Positions 34,641 through 43,444 of a stretch of 64,000 bases of DNA are shown here, one piece after another. The stretch comes from Spirosoma sp. KUDC1026 (GTDB lineage: Bacteria > Bacteroidota > Bacteroidia > Cytophagales > Spirosomataceae). Made by a program: the position numbers and the translations under genes. The stretch lies in NCBI RefSeq assembly GCF_013375035.1, contig NZ_CP056032.1:3452001-3516000 (forward strand). The letters are read 5' to 3'. How positions within the stretch are numbered: the stretch's first letter is position 1; each line of letters opens with the position of its first letter. The notes under the pieces are model-generated. The model did no database searches, was not told the DNA's origin, and worked only from the letters and a program-made list of their open reading frames with translations.

Positions 34641-34717
34641 GAAAACAGAAGAAGTGCCGGTCTCGGGCTGGACCGGAATAGTTCGGATTGGAAACCGGGG
34701 GTCGAAAACAATTATAG

Positions 34718-34725
34718 TAGATTTG
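34718..34725 (+). promoter_or_regulatory. Candidate -7 box for the DUF937 gene
   Basis: TAGATTTG matches TAnnTTTG exactly, 28 bases before ATG 34753, inside the 112-bp divergent region shared with the NuiA-like gene. No good -33 box seen. Confidence 0.45.
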
Positions 34726-34752
34726 CCCTTAATCAACAAAATCGCAACGATC

Positions 34753-35310
34753 ATGTTAGAGACCCTAATGAATCTGGTACGGCAGCAGGCAGGTTCTGCC
34801 ATCACAAACAACACCGCTATTCCGGGTGATAAACACGACGATGCCGTTCAGGCGGTTTCGGGTGGTATTTTGAGCGGACTGCAACAGCAGGCGCAGGGCG
34901 GTGGCATCGGTAACCTGATTGGTATGCTGACCGGCAATAGCGGGGCACAGCAGGAAGTGAATCAGGGCGTTCAGAAAACGGTGCAGGAAAGCCTGTTCCA
35001 GAAACTGGGAATTTCGCCCCAGGTAGCCATGTCGATAGCCGCGGCTGTTGTACCGGTGGTGCTGAGTAAGCTCAGTCAGAAAGCACAGGACCCCAATGAT
35101 CAATCCGTTCATACCAACGATGTCGTGGGATCACTGACCGGTGGGAAAGACTGGATGAGTATGGCACAGGCGGCTATGGCCGATGGGAAACTCGATGTGA
35201 GCGACCTGATGCGGATCATGGGTAACTCGGGTGGCAGTAATACGCAGACACAGCCCAAACAGCAGTCAGGCGGTGGCCTGGGCGACATGCTGGGCGGCCT
35301 GTTTAAATAA
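34753..35310 (+). CDS. DUF937 family protein
   Basis: 185 residues from ATG 34753 (MLETLMNLVRQQAGSAI), the usual family start. An upstream in-frame ATG at 34639 would overlap the divergent gene and the promoter. The helical body FQKLGISPQVAMSIAAAVVP, then VVLSKLSQKAQDPND and a glycine-rich end (GGGLGDMLGGLFK) are typical of DUF937 (YidB-like). Function is not established. Soluble, likely cytoplasmic. A secreted SOD gene follows after 48 bp. Confidence 0.87.
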   Translation: MLETLMNLVRQQAGSAITNNTAIPGDKHDDAVQAVSGGILSGLQQQAQGGGIGNLIGMLTGNSGAQQEVNQGVQKTVQESLFQKLGISPQVAMSIAAAVVPVVLSKLSQKAQDPNDQSVHTNDVVGSLTGGKDWMSMAQAAMADGKLDVSDLMRIMGNSGGSNTQTQPKQQSGGGLGDMLGGLFK

Positions 35311-35358
35311 ATCAGTACGTATCACGAAAATCATCCTACGCACCTTAATCAATCTGTT

Positions 35359-35925
35359 ATGAAAACAATACGAAGAAGAATCCGAACGAACAGCTGGCTT
35401 ATTATGGGTCTGGGAATGACTGGTCTGCTGACAAGTTGTGCTGACCACAATAGCGTAACACGGGCAGCCGCAACGGTAAACCTGGTGAATACCAGCGGTA
35501 ACTCAATCGGCACGGCTAACCTGACTGAAAATTCCAGCGGAACCGTTACACTGGATGTTAAAGTAAATGGCTTACCCGCTGGCTCACACGGAATTCACTT
35601 TCACGAAGTGGGAGTGGCTGATCCGAAAGCATCGCCCGCCTTTTCTACCTCCGGCGAACATTACAATCCAGCTAGCAAAAAACACGGAATCAGCAATCCG
35701 CAGGGAACCCACGCGGGGGATCTGGCTAACCTTGAGGTAGACGCACAAGGCAATGGCCGATTGACAACAACAACTGATCGGATAACCCTGACCGAAGGCG
35801 CCACGACACTATTCGACGCCAATGGCTCATCATTAATTATTCATGCTAACACAGACGATCAGGTAACAGACCCCTCAGGTAACAGTGGAGGACGGATTGC
35901 CGGGGGCGTAGTCGTAAAACAATAA
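35359..35925 (+). CDS. sodC: Cu/Zn superoxide dismutase, lipoprotein, without the disulfide cysteines
   Basis: 188 residues. The N-terminus has a lipoprotein signal ending LLTSC. All metal ligands seem present: HFH in GIHFHEVG, the bridging histidine in GEHYNP, KKHG, THAGDL with the zinc aspartate, and LIIHANTDD. The active-site arginine is in GNSGGRIAGGV. The two cysteines that form the usual disulfide are missing (GIHFHEVGVADP and RIAGGV instead of GDC and RIACG). It converts superoxide to peroxide in the periplasm. Enzyme call is firm; stability without the disulfide is an open question. Confidence 0.9.
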   Translation: MKTIRRRIRTNSWLIMGLGMTGLLTSCADHNSVTRAAATVNLVNTSGNSIGTANLTENSSGTVTLDVKVNGLPAGSHGIHFHEVGVADPKASPAFSTSGEHYNPASKKHGISNPQGTHAGDLANLEVDAQGNGRLTTTTDRITLTEGATTLFDANGSSLIIHANTDDQVTDPSGNSGGRIAGGVVVKQ

Positions 35926-36008
35926 GGCTTCTGTTTCCCGAAAAGTCTGCCACGATAAGAGCGGGCAGCTGAATAGCTCCGACATTCTGGCCCGTTTTGC
36001 TCTTATTT

Positions 36009-36081
36009 CTGTCAATCTGACAGCTTTGCAAACAATTTTTCTGGCTGGCATTTGTATTGTTAGATGAAGACTGTCTGACAG
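36009..36081 (+). promoter_or_regulatory. dnaK promoter zone with two CTGTC...GACAG dyads
   Basis: CTGTCA-ATC-TGACAG (36009-36023) and CTGTC-T-GACAG (36071-36081) flank a promoter-like pair, TTTG (36025-36028) and GGCATTTG (36047-36054), spaced 18 bases. ATG is at 36117. There is no CIRCE element. The paired dyads may bind a regulator. Confidence 0.4.
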
Positions 36082-36116
36082 TATTTGACACAGAAAACAA
36101 GCAACTAAACCATATT

Positions 36117-38048
36117 ATGGGAAAGATTATTGGTATTGACTTAGGCACCACAAACTCGTGTGTAGCCGTGATGGAAGGTAACGAACCCGTTGTTATTCCA
36201 AACTCAGAAGGAGCACGGACCACGCCGTCGGTAGTTGCCTTTATGGACAACGGTAACGGCGAACGTAAGGTCGGCGCACCGGCCAAACGTCAGGCCATCA
36301 CCAACCCGAAAAATACGATTTCCTCGATCAAACGCTTCATGGGTAAGCGCTTTAACGAGGTAACCAACGAAACCAAAAACGTCGCGTATGACGTAGAAAA
36401 CGGCCCGAACGCTACGCCCCGCGTCCGTATCGGTGACCGTCAATACACGCCACAGGAGATTTCGGCCCTGATTCTGCAGAAGATGAAGCAGACGGCTGAA
36501 GACTACCTGGGCCAAACCGTAACCGAAGCCGTTATTACGGTACCTGCCTACTTTAACGATGCTGAACGTCAGGCAACGAAAGAAGCCGGTCAGATCGCAG
36601 GTCTGGACGTAAAACGAATTATTAACGAACCAACCGCAGCCGCGCTGGCTTACGGGCTTGACAAAACCGACAAAGATCAGAAAATCGCGGTCTTTGACTT
36701 AGGTGGTGGTACGTTCGATATTTCGATTCTGGAACTGGGCGACGGCGTTTTCGAGGTAAAATCGACCGATGGTGATACGCACCTGGGTGGTGATGACTTC
36801 GACCAGGTAATCATTGACTGGCTGGCCGACGAATTCAAGAAAGACGAAGGCATTGATCTGCGTCAGGATCCAATGGCCCTGCAACGTCTGAAAGAAGCCG
36901 CTGAAAAAGCGAAAGTTGAATTGTCGAGTTCGACCTCGACGGAAATTAACCTGCCTTACATTATGCCGGTGAATGGTATCCCCAAACACCTGGTACGTTC
37001 GCTAACCCGCTCGAAATTTGAGCAACTGGCTGATTCGCTGATCCAGCGCAGCTTAGAGCCTTGCCGTCGGGCGTTGAAAAACGCGGGTCTGTCGGCCAGC
37101 CAGATTGACGAAGTTATTCTGGTCGGTGGTTCAACCCGGATCCCGAAAGTACAGGACGAGGTTGAAAAACTGTTCGGCAAGAAGCCTTCGAAAGCCGTTA
37201 ACCCTGATGAAGCAGTAGCCATCGGTGCGGCTGTACAAGGTGGGGTACTAACGGGTGAGGTGAAAGACGTACTCCTGCTAGACGTTATCCCGCTTTCGCT
37301 GGGTATCGAAACAATGGGTGGCGTATTTACCAAAATGGTGGAAGCCAACACGACCATCCCGAGCAAGAAAGTGGAAGTGTACTCGACGGCGTCGGACAAC
37401 CAGCCGAGCGTTGAAATCAATATCCTGCAGGGTGAGCGCCCAATGGCGGCTCAGAACCGCCAGTTAGGCCGGTTTATCCTGTCGGACATTCCACCAGCGC
37501 CCCGTGGTGTTCCTCAGATCGAAGTAACGTTCGACGTTGATGCCAACGGTATCCTGAACGTAACGGCAAAAGATAAAGGCACGGGTAAAGAGCAGAAAAT
37601 CCGAATCGAAGCTTCGAGCGGTCTAACCGACGCGGAAATCAACCGGATGCGCGAAGAAGCTAAAGCCAACGAAGCGGCCGATAAAGCTGAGCGTGAGTCG
37701 ATTGAGAAAGTGAACCAGGCGGACTCGATGATTTTCCAGACGGAAAAACAACTGAAAGAGTACGGCGACAAACTGAGCGAAGGGAACAAGTCGGCCATTG
37801 AATCGGCCCTGGGTGAACTCCGCACGGCACACGGTTCGCGGGATGCAGCCGCTATCGATGCTGCCCTGGAAAAACTGAACGGTGCGTGGGCAACGGCGTC
37901 GACCGAAATGTATAACGCAACGGGCGGTGCTAACCCAATGGATGGCGCTGGTGCCGGTTTCGACGGTGGTAACACTAACCCCGGCGCAGGTCAGGGTCAG
38001 CCAACCGGCGACAACGTATCGGACGTACCGTACGAAGAAGTGAAATAA
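36117..38048 (+). CDS. dnaK: Molecular chaperone DnaK (Hsp70)
   Basis: 643 residues from ATG 36117 ([20 protein letters not shown]), the standard start; the longer frame upstream is not conserved. ATPase domain motifs: [47 protein letters not shown]. The linker [19 protein letters not shown] leads to the substrate-binding domain, followed by a helical lid and the end DVPYEEVK-like tail, here [10 protein letters not shown]. It folds and protects proteins with DnaJ and GrpE, whose genes are not adjacent. A strong terminator follows. Confidence 0.98.
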   Translation: MGKIIGIDLGTTNSCVAVMEGNEPVVIPNSEGARTTPSVVAFMDNGNGERKVGAPAKRQAITNPKNTISSIKRFMGKRFNEVTNETKNVAYDVENGPNATPRVRIGDRQYTPQEISALILQKMKQTAEDYLGQTVTEAVITVPAYFNDAERQATKEAGQIAGLDVKRIINEPTAAALAYGLDKTDKDQKIAVFDLGGGTFDISILELGDGVFEVKSTDGDTHLGGDDFDQVIIDWLADEFKKDEGIDLRQDPMALQRLKEAAEKAKVELSSSTSTEINLPYIMPVNGIPKHLVRSLTRSKFEQLADSLIQRSLEPCRRALKNAGLSASQIDEVILVGGSTRIPKVQDEVEKLFGKKPSKAVNPDEAVAIGAAVQGGVLTGEVKDVLLLDVIPLSLGIETMGGVFTKMVEANTTIPSKKVEVYSTASDNQPSVEINILQGERPMAAQNRQLGRFILSDIPPAPRGVPQIEVTFDVDANGILNVTAKDKGTGKEQKIRIEASSGLTDAEINRMREEAKANEAADKAERESIEKVNQADSMIFQTEKQLKEYGDKLSEGNKSAIESALGELRTAHGSRDAAAIDAALEKLNGAWATASTEMYNATGGANPMDGAGAGFDGGNTNPGAGQGQPTGDNVSDVPYEEVK

Positions 38049-38070
38049 GCTAACGTACGTTAGCTAGATG

Positions 38071-38106
38071 AAAATCCCCGGCTGGAAACGGCCGGGGATT
38101 TTTTTG
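38071..38106 (+). terminator. Rho-independent terminator of dnaK
   Basis: AATCCCCGGC and GCCGGGGATT arms followed by seven T. Just upstream is a perfect 16-bp palindrome GCTAACGTACGTTAGC (38049-38064) that begins at the base after the stop codon. Confidence 0.9.
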
Positions 38107-38159
38107 TTATAAACTTTATCCGGTAAACTTGACCTGTTAAAAGTTATCCGATTAATCTG

Positions 38160-38771
38160 ATGCTGTATCCGGATATTGCCCAGGAGCTGATCGAACGACA
38201 GGAGCATGACCTTATCGTTCGGCAACGACTGATCACAGAAGGCAAGCTATTTGAGGGCTACAACCCGGATATGGAAGCGGTGCACCTGGATAATGCCCAG
38301 CGGCTTTGGAAAATCATTGACCGAATTGGCTGGCCAGCGCCAGAGCAGGTCGGCGAGAAAGCCAGCCAGGCGGCCTGGTTGATTGTCCAGCACGCAATCA
38401 GCTTACCAGCCTTCATGAAAAGCGCGCTGGCCTTAATGAACGAACAGCAAGAGACGCGAACGATTGATCCAGTTAACCTGGCTTTTCTGTCGGACCGGAT
38501 TGCCATGTATGAGAACCGTCCCCAATCGTACGGCACTCAGTTTGTCGATGATGAACAGGGCCGACTGATGCCTTATGCGCTGGCCGACTCGATCGAACAG
38601 GTCAACCAACGTCGCGAGGAATTAGGGCTCAACACCGTTCAGGAACGATTAGCTGAATTGACGGCTCAGATAAACGTTGAGCAGAAAAAGGCTCCAGCAC
38701 CAGGCGAAAGGCAAGCCAAACGGGAGGAGTATGATGCCTGGCGCAGAAAAGTGGGGTGGATCGATAGGTAG
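38160..38771 (+). CDS. DUF6624-type hypothetical protein
   Basis: 203 residues, helical and soluble, without signal peptide. It shows the pattern of DUF6624 proteins: LIERQEHDLIVRQRLI near the start, DNAQRLWKIIDRIGWPAPE, AAWLIVQHAISLPAFMKSAL and LAFLSDRIAMYENRPQSYGT with a GxQ-type motif. These proteins are frequent in Bacteroidota, sometimes near polymorphic toxin loci. Function unknown. It heads a short run of three small same-strand genes. Confidence 0.75.
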   Translation: MLYPDIAQELIERQEHDLIVRQRLITEGKLFEGYNPDMEAVHLDNAQRLWKIIDRIGWPAPEQVGEKASQAAWLIVQHAISLPAFMKSALALMNEQQETRTIDPVNLAFLSDRIAMYENRPQSYGTQFVDDEQGRLMPYALADSIEQVNQRREELGLNTVQERLAELTAQINVEQKKAPAPGERQAKREEYDAWRRKVGWIDR

Positions 38772-38796
38772 TTAAGCCATTGAAGAAAAATATACC

Positions 38797-39114
38797 ATGA
38801 ATTATACGTTTTTAGAACCCTGGATTGCCAGTGATAACTCTGCAGCAGTTTTAGGTGAGTTACAGATTGAACTTGGAAAACAGCATCAGTTGTATGAAAA
38901 GCGGGTTGAAGTAATTGGGAGAAGTTTACAGGCCGATGATTATTTATTTCGAATGATTGAGAACGACGTTGAATATTGCATGGTACATTTGACCTGGTCT
39001 GGTCGTAAAGAGTCAAACCCTGATTTTCCACGAGTTACTTTTTTCAAGACGTGGGAAACATTTGTTGAAAAGGTGATGAAACCATTACACGAGGACTACA
39101 TCGACCTTGATTGA
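38797..39114 (+). CDS. Small hypothetical protein
   Basis: 105 residues, acidic, alpha/beta type (EVIGRSLQADDYLFRMIEND, VEYCMVHLTWSGRKE, FPRVTFFKTWETFVEKVMKP). No signal peptide. Size and composition resemble small immunity-like or SMI1-like proteins but I recognise no family. It lies 25 bp after the DUF6624 gene, so co-transcription is likely. Confidence 0.6.
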   Translation: MNYTFLEPWIASDNSAAVLGELQIELGKQHQLYEKRVEVIGRSLQADDYLFRMIENDVEYCMVHLTWSGRKESNPDFPRVTFFKTWETFVEKVMKPLHEDYIDLD

Positions 39115-39253
39115 AAGTTGAACGTAATGTTTTAAAGTTTTCGTTTGCCGCTACTTGACAGGAACTCTATACGTTTATTATGAATTGGGTTGACTTTCTA
39201 GTAGAGAAAAATAGCAGGAAGCCTAATTCTGTTATACAACACAATTATTACGG

Positions 39254-39568
39254 GTGGACCCCAAACAACTCTTTATCAAGGCCGAATTTCTGTACCGCCG
39301 GGTCGAATGGGTTGAGGACTGGCAATACATCGGTTTAGAAACTGGGCTCGAAGAGCGAATTGACAACCTGCTCAAGACGATTTTTGGCAGTAAGAATATA
39401 ATTCTGATTCGTGGAAGACGAGATTCTGCCATTATGAGTCAGCATGAAATCCGTCAGTTGTTTTTGCAAGGCTTATACGATGCAGATTTTAAAATCTGGA
39501 GTTCAGACTTCACGGTAGTACTGGATTTCAATAGGATTGGCGTTTATCGCGCAGGCAAAGCCGGTTAG
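39254..39568 (+). CDS. Small hypothetical protein with GTG start, possibly frameshifted
   Basis: 104 residues from GTG 39254: FIKAEFLYRRVEWVEDWQYI and NLLKTIFGSKNIILIRGRRD look protein-like. No ATG exists upstream in this frame (TAA at 39224-39226). An ATG at 39180 opens a different frame (MNWVDFLVEKNSRKP) that ends soon, at about 39338. This could be the true N-terminus shifted by one base, or simply chance. Function unknown. Confidence 0.45.
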   Translation: MDPKQLFIKAEFLYRRVEWVEDWQYIGLETGLEERIDNLLKTIFGSKNIILIRGRRDSAIMSQHEIRQLFLQGLYDADFKIWSSDFTVVLDFNRIGVYRAGKAG

Positions 39569-39673
39569 GCAGTTTTCGGTAGATAGGCTGGACTTTTGAA
39601 GATTGAATATGCCAGCGCGATCCAAAAGGCCTAAAAGTTGAAAATACAGTTTGTGCAGCGTAATTAGCCCGAT

Positions 39674-39709
39674 AAAAAAATAGGGCTGGTTACGTATGTA
39701 ACCAGCCCT
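39674..39709 (-). terminator. Rho-independent terminator of the tRNA-Val gene
   Basis: Minus strand: AGGGCTGGTTAC / GTAACCAGCCCT stem with a 4-base loop, then a run of seven T, ten bases after the tRNA 3' end. Confidence 0.9.
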
Positions 39710-39718
39710 TCTGCTGAG

Positions 39719-39793
39719 TAGGACGTAGCGGGCTCGAACCGCTGACCTCTGCCCTGTCAAGGCAGCGCTCTGAACCAACTGAGCTAACATCCT
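39719..39793 (-). tRNA. tRNA-Val (anticodon GAC)
   Basis: 75 bases without encoded CCA. Acceptor stem AGGATGT/ACGTCCT with discriminator A. D-arm GCTC-AGTTGGTTC-AGAGC. Anticodon stem CTGCC/GGCAG with loop TTGACAG, so the anticodon is GAC and it reads GUC and GUU valine codons. T-arm AGCGG-TTCGAGC-CCGCT is standard. A terminator follows directly. Confidence 0.95.
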
Positions 39794-39835
39794 GTGACAT
39801 CCAATCGACTCTTTGTGCCGTTCGGGGTTGCAAAC

Positions 39836-41149
39836 TTACAAAACTTCGTCGGTTTCCAAACGGGTGTGGTAAATTTTTTGCGACGGAATTCGCCACAGCA
39901 GGAAAAACCCGACCACAAATAGACCTAATAACACCAGTACGCTATTGCGCATGCTGCCCGTCAACTGCTCGATCAGGCCGTACAGCAGGGTGCCCAATAC
40001 GATAGACAGCTTTTCCGTTACGTCGTAGAAGCTGAAATAGGAAGCTGTCTCGGTGGTGGCCGGAATCAGCTTGGCGTAGGTCGAGCGCGACAGTGACTGC
40101 ACCCCACCCATAACCAGCCCCACAATGGCCGCCAGCCCGAAAAATTGTCCCTGCGTCTGCACAGCATAGGCCCCGGCGCAGACCCCGACCCAGATGAAGA
40201 TAATCACCATGAGCGTGTACGTATTTCCGATCCGGTCTGATAGACGAGCGAATCCATAGGCCCCCGGAATGGCGACGAGTTGCAGGAGCAGGATCAGGAT
40301 GATCAGGTTCTGCCCATCCATCTTCAGTTCGTCGCTGCCGAAGAGCGTGGCAACGTACATAACCGTCTGCACACCCATGTTGTACACGAAAAAAGCCAAC
40401 AGAAACCGTCCGGTCAGCGCCTGTTGCCGCACGCGTTCGAAAACGGTACGTAGCTCCCGAAAGCCGTTGAGCAAATAGCTACCCGCTAAAGCTGGCTTCG
40501 GAACGCCATCGGGAAGGCGGTTAAACGGAATCTGCGCGAAGCCGATCCACCACAGACCAACCGTCAGGAAAGCCAGGCGCGACGCCAGCCCCTCGGAAAT
40601 GTTGCCGAACCAGTCCCGTTTCAGAATGACCAGCAGGTTGAGAACCATGAGCAGGACGCTCCCGATGTAACCCATCGAAAAACCCCGCGCACTTACCCGG
40701 TCGAACTGGTCTTCGGTGGCAATATCGGGCAGGTAGGAATTGTAAAAGACGATACTGCCGCCCCAGCCCACTAAACTCAGTCCGAAGCAGATGACAGCGA
40801 AGGTGGTCGTGTCGCGGGTGAAGAAAAAAAGCAGGCTGCAACTGATGGCACCCGTATAACAGAACAACTTCATGAACGCTTTCTTCCGTCCGCTATAATC
40901 GGCCAGGGCGGTACAGATGGGCGACAGCAGGGCCGTCAGCAGGAAAGCGGCCGATATCGTGTACGAGAACAGAACCGAGTTTTTGACCGACAGCCCCAGG
41001 AAATTTATGACCGGACCACCCGTTTCGTTGAGGGCCGTTGCCGAAAAATAAACGGGAAAGATGCTGGAGACAATCACCAGCGAGTGAACCGAGTTGGCCC
41101 AGTCGTAGTACGTCCAGGCGCGTAGGGTTCGGGGATCATTCAGAGCCAT
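39836..41149 (-). CDS. UMF1-type MFS transporter (Atg22-like)
   Basis: 437 residues with about twelve membrane helices. The start ALNDPRTLRAWTYYDWANSV is the UMF1-family signature; members act as effluxers, and the yeast relative Atg22 exports amino acids from the vacuole. Other features are YYSFYDVTEKLS-like ASYFSFYDVTEKLSIVLG near the end and GGVQSLSRSTYAKLIP, both conserved in the family. Substrate unknown. It lies 18 bp after the lipoprotein gene on the same strand, so the two are probably co-transcribed. Confidence 0.9.
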   Translation of the reverse strand: MALNDPRTLRAWTYYDWANSVHSLVIVSSIFPVYFSATALNETGGPVINFLGLSVKNSVLFSYTISAAFLLTALLSPICTALADYSGRKKAFMKLFCYTGAISCSLLFFFTRDTTTFAVICFGLSLVGWGGSIVFYNSYLPDIATEDQFDRVSARGFSMGYIGSVLLMVLNLLVILKRDWFGNISEGLASRLAFLTVGLWWIGFAQIPFNRLPDGVPKPALAGSYLLNGFRELRTVFERVRQQALTGRFLLAFFVYNMGVQTVMYVATLFGSDELKMDGQNLIILILLLQLVAIPGAYGFARLSDRIGNTYTLMVIIFIWVGVCAGAYAVQTQGQFFGLAAIVGLVMGGVQSLSRSTYAKLIPATTETASYFSFYDVTEKLSIVLGTLLYGLIEQLTGSMRNSVLVLLGLFVVGFFLLWRIPSQKIYHTRLETDEVL

Positions 41150-41167
41150 AGGGGCGGGGCTGCCAGC

Positions 41168-41617
41168 TTAGAGCGACGGTGCAAAAACAAGGTTGATGTC
41201 CGTCGTGGTGCCGTTAACGGGAGCCTGTTGCCGCAGAATCAGCGACGACCGGTTCAGTTCAATAATCGGGAAATTCCCTTTGAACCCCGATACGTCCACA
41301 TCCATCGATTTGTTATCGGACGCCAGTGTCCAGGTGCCCTGGTTGACAATTGAGTTGGAACTGTTGGGGTCATAGGCCCGAACGGTGTTGTTGTTCCGGA
41401 ACTCGAACTTGAGGCCGAACAAAATCTGGTTCGTTGTGCTGAGCTGGTTCCGATTGATACTCTGTCCGTTGGCATTGGTAATATCAGTAACCTGCCAGTT
41501 GTTACCTACCAGCAGTTCGGTCTGGGAGCCCGCAGTGGGGTTGTTGTTATCGTCTTTGCAGCCAACCAGGGAGCCAATAGCTACAAAACATAAAAGCAGA
41601 AAACGAAGGCGGTTCAT
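41168..41617 (-). CDS. Small lipocalin-like lipoprotein
   Basis: 149 residues. The lipobox is SLVGC with the cysteine at about residue 20. The mature part is beta-rich: LLVGNNWQVTDITNANG, FGLKFEFRNNNTVRAYDP, NQGTWTLASDNKSMDVDV. This resembles the lipocalin-like/META-type domains of Bacteroidota lipoproteins. Function unknown, likely periplasmic or outer-membrane bound. First gene of a pair with the UMF1 transporter. Confidence 0.75.
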   Translation of the reverse strand: MNRLRFLLLCFVAIGSLVGCKDDNNNPTAGSQTELLVGNNWQVTDITNANGQSINRNQLSTTNQILFGLKFEFRNNNTVRAYDPNSSNSIVNQGTWTLASDNKSMDVDVSGFKGNFPIIELNRSSLILRQQAPVNGTTTDINLVFAPSL

Positions 41618-41773
41618 AAGAATGCTGTGATTTTAGTAAGTCCATTACGTAACGCCTACGTAACCGGATGTGGTATTAAGCTGCCGGGTGGGCTCTCCTC
41701 TTTCGAGGGAGCGGGATCGAGTAAAGCGCCCCAGACGCCCAAAATTGCGTAGTTTTGGCGAAATTACAAGACT

Positions 41774-43420
41774 ATGCGCGTTCGACTCAACGTTTTCCTG
41801 CTGTGCCTGCTGCCCTTTATGTTCAGCCTGATACCGGTTGGGAAGGCGCAGGTGCAGTGCGCCGAACGACTCAATTTTACCCCCGTCACGCAGCCCAATC
41901 AGATCGGGTGGGATAAATTTCCGACCTTCAGTTCACCGTTTCCGGTCGTTTACGGCGGTCCCCGCTTCACCGACATGCAGGCCAGCCCGCTCAAACACGG
42001 ATTCAGTCACCTGGTCAACGTCAAAAATAACGAGTATGGCTCACTGGTCCAGAAAGGGCAGTGGGGCATCATCTATTACGGCTTCGCGACGGGCCTGAAT
42101 CAACCCTGGGAAACGCTGGAAAGCCCCTGGAATAATAACCTGACGGCCTACCGGGCCAAGTGGGAGCAGTGGCTGCTGGAAGTATCGGGTGGACAGAAGA
42201 ACGCGGCCAGGCAGTATATATTTCCAGCCAGCCGGCTGACGCTGGATCTGGAGCGGATTCGCGAAACCGACTCGCGGATTCTGGCCCTCAAACAGGACAG
42301 CAGCGTGCCGGCGCAGTACCGACAGCTCAGCGATGCCGAATTCATTGCCGCTTATAAGAACGCCATCCGCAACCTCTATGCCGAAGGGATGCGCTACGTT
42401 CGGCAGCGCGCCGACCTGACGGGCGTAACCGTAAGCAGCTATGCCGATACGCCCATCCTGAATACGTACATTAACGTAACGGGCTTCTCCTGGACCGACT
42501 GGTCGACTAACCTGAACCGGGTCAACTACCTGGTAAAAGATTCGACCGGGCGGGCTGTTGGCGGACCGTATTATACGCAGCTGGATGTTTTGTCGCCATC
42601 GGCCTACTATTTCTACGATTACCCGAATCCCTTCGCGTCCGATTATTTGCCGTATCTGCTGTTTCAGGTAGAGGTAAACCGGGCCTGGAGCAGTAAACCC
42701 GTCGTGCCGCTCGTCTGGCTGCGCTACCACAACAGCAGTAATTTCTACCCGAACTTTGTCCAGCCGTTCATGGCCGAAGCCACCGCCATCTTTCCAGTTT
42801 TTTCGGGGGCAGCGGGCCTGTGGCTCTGGGAGGAACCCAACCTGGAAAATACCCGTACCGACGTGTACGCGGCTTACGAACACTTTACCCACGGGCTATA
42901 CCGGCTCTCGCTCTTTGCTGATATGTTCCAGGGGAACTACGAGCGCGTGATCGAAACCCCCGCCCGCGACCTGATGGAGAAGCAATTGCCCATCTGGCGG
43001 GGCATTGTAAAAGGCAATCAGATTCTGATTGCGGCTCAGAACTCCTACGCGAACGAGGGGCAGATAACGACGGTAACAGTCCGCTACAAAGACTGGGTTC
43101 GAAACATCGAGCTGACAGGGCGGGAGGTCTACCTCTGTAAGTTCGATATGAACACCGTTACGGCCAATGAGCCAATGGCGCCCCTTGTGCAGGTCTTTCC
43201 AAATCCAGCCAGCAGCGTTCTGACCGTTGCCATGCCTCAACCGCTGGCCGACCCTGCTGAGTTGACCCTGTTAAACATAAGCGGTCAGGTCGTCGTTAAA
43301 AAATCAATCAGCGGAAGCCGTGAGGAACTGTCTATCGCGCAGCTGCCCGCCGGGACGTATTTCCTGCGCATGCGGCACAAAACCGGCGTTCATACCCAGC
43401 ATGTGATCATTAGCCGGTAG
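41774..43420 (+). CDS. Secreted protein with type IX secretion C-terminal domain
   Basis: 548 residues, signal peptide ending VGKAQ. The central 370 residues look like an alpha/beta barrel: TLDLERIRETDSRILAL could be a strand with acidic residues, and GAAGLWLWEEPNLE another. It may be a glycoside hydrolase, but I cannot name a family. The last 80 residues are a T9SS type A sorting domain: VFPNPASSVLTV, LTLLNISGQVV, LPAGTYFLRM. It is therefore secreted or surface-anchored through the type IX system. Divergent from the lipoprotein gene, and followed 24 bp later by the YyaL-type gene. Confidence 0.85.
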   Translation: MRVRLNVFLLCLLPFMFSLIPVGKAQVQCAERLNFTPVTQPNQIGWDKFPTFSSPFPVVYGGPRFTDMQASPLKHGFSHLVNVKNNEYGSLVQKGQWGIIYYGFATGLNQPWETLESPWNNNLTAYRAKWEQWLLEVSGGQKNAARQYIFPASRLTLDLERIRETDSRILALKQDSSVPAQYRQLSDAEFIAAYKNAIRNLYAEGMRYVRQRADLTGVTVSSYADTPILNTYINVTGFSWTDWSTNLNRVNYLVKDSTGRAVGGPYYTQLDVLSPSAYYFYDYPNPFASDYLPYLLFQVEVNRAWSSKPVVPLVWLRYHNSSNFYPNFVQPFMAEATAIFPVFSGAAGLWLWEEPNLENTRTDVYAAYEHFTHGLYRLSLFADMFQGNYERVIETPARDLMEKQLPIWRGIVKGNQILIAAQNSYANEGQITTVTVRYKDWVRNIELTGREVYLCKFDMNTVTANEPMAPLVQVFPNPASSVLTVAMPQPLADPAELTLLNISGQVVVKKSISGSREELSIAQLPAGTYFLRMRHKTGVHTQHVIISR

Positions 43421-43444
43421 GTGCCGCCCGAATCCATCTCAATC

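Noticed and set aside
36009-36117. CIRCE/HrcA operator upstream of dnaK
   Set aside because: The TTAGCACTC-N9-GAGTGCTAA pattern is absent.
39719-39793. tRNA-Asp (GUC)
   Set aside because: The seven-base loop is TTGACAG, which places GAC at positions 34-36, so the tRNA is valine.
42041-42892. Minus-strand frame of 283 codons
   Set aside because: Antisense to the T9SS-secreted protein, whose signal peptide and sorting domain are convincing.
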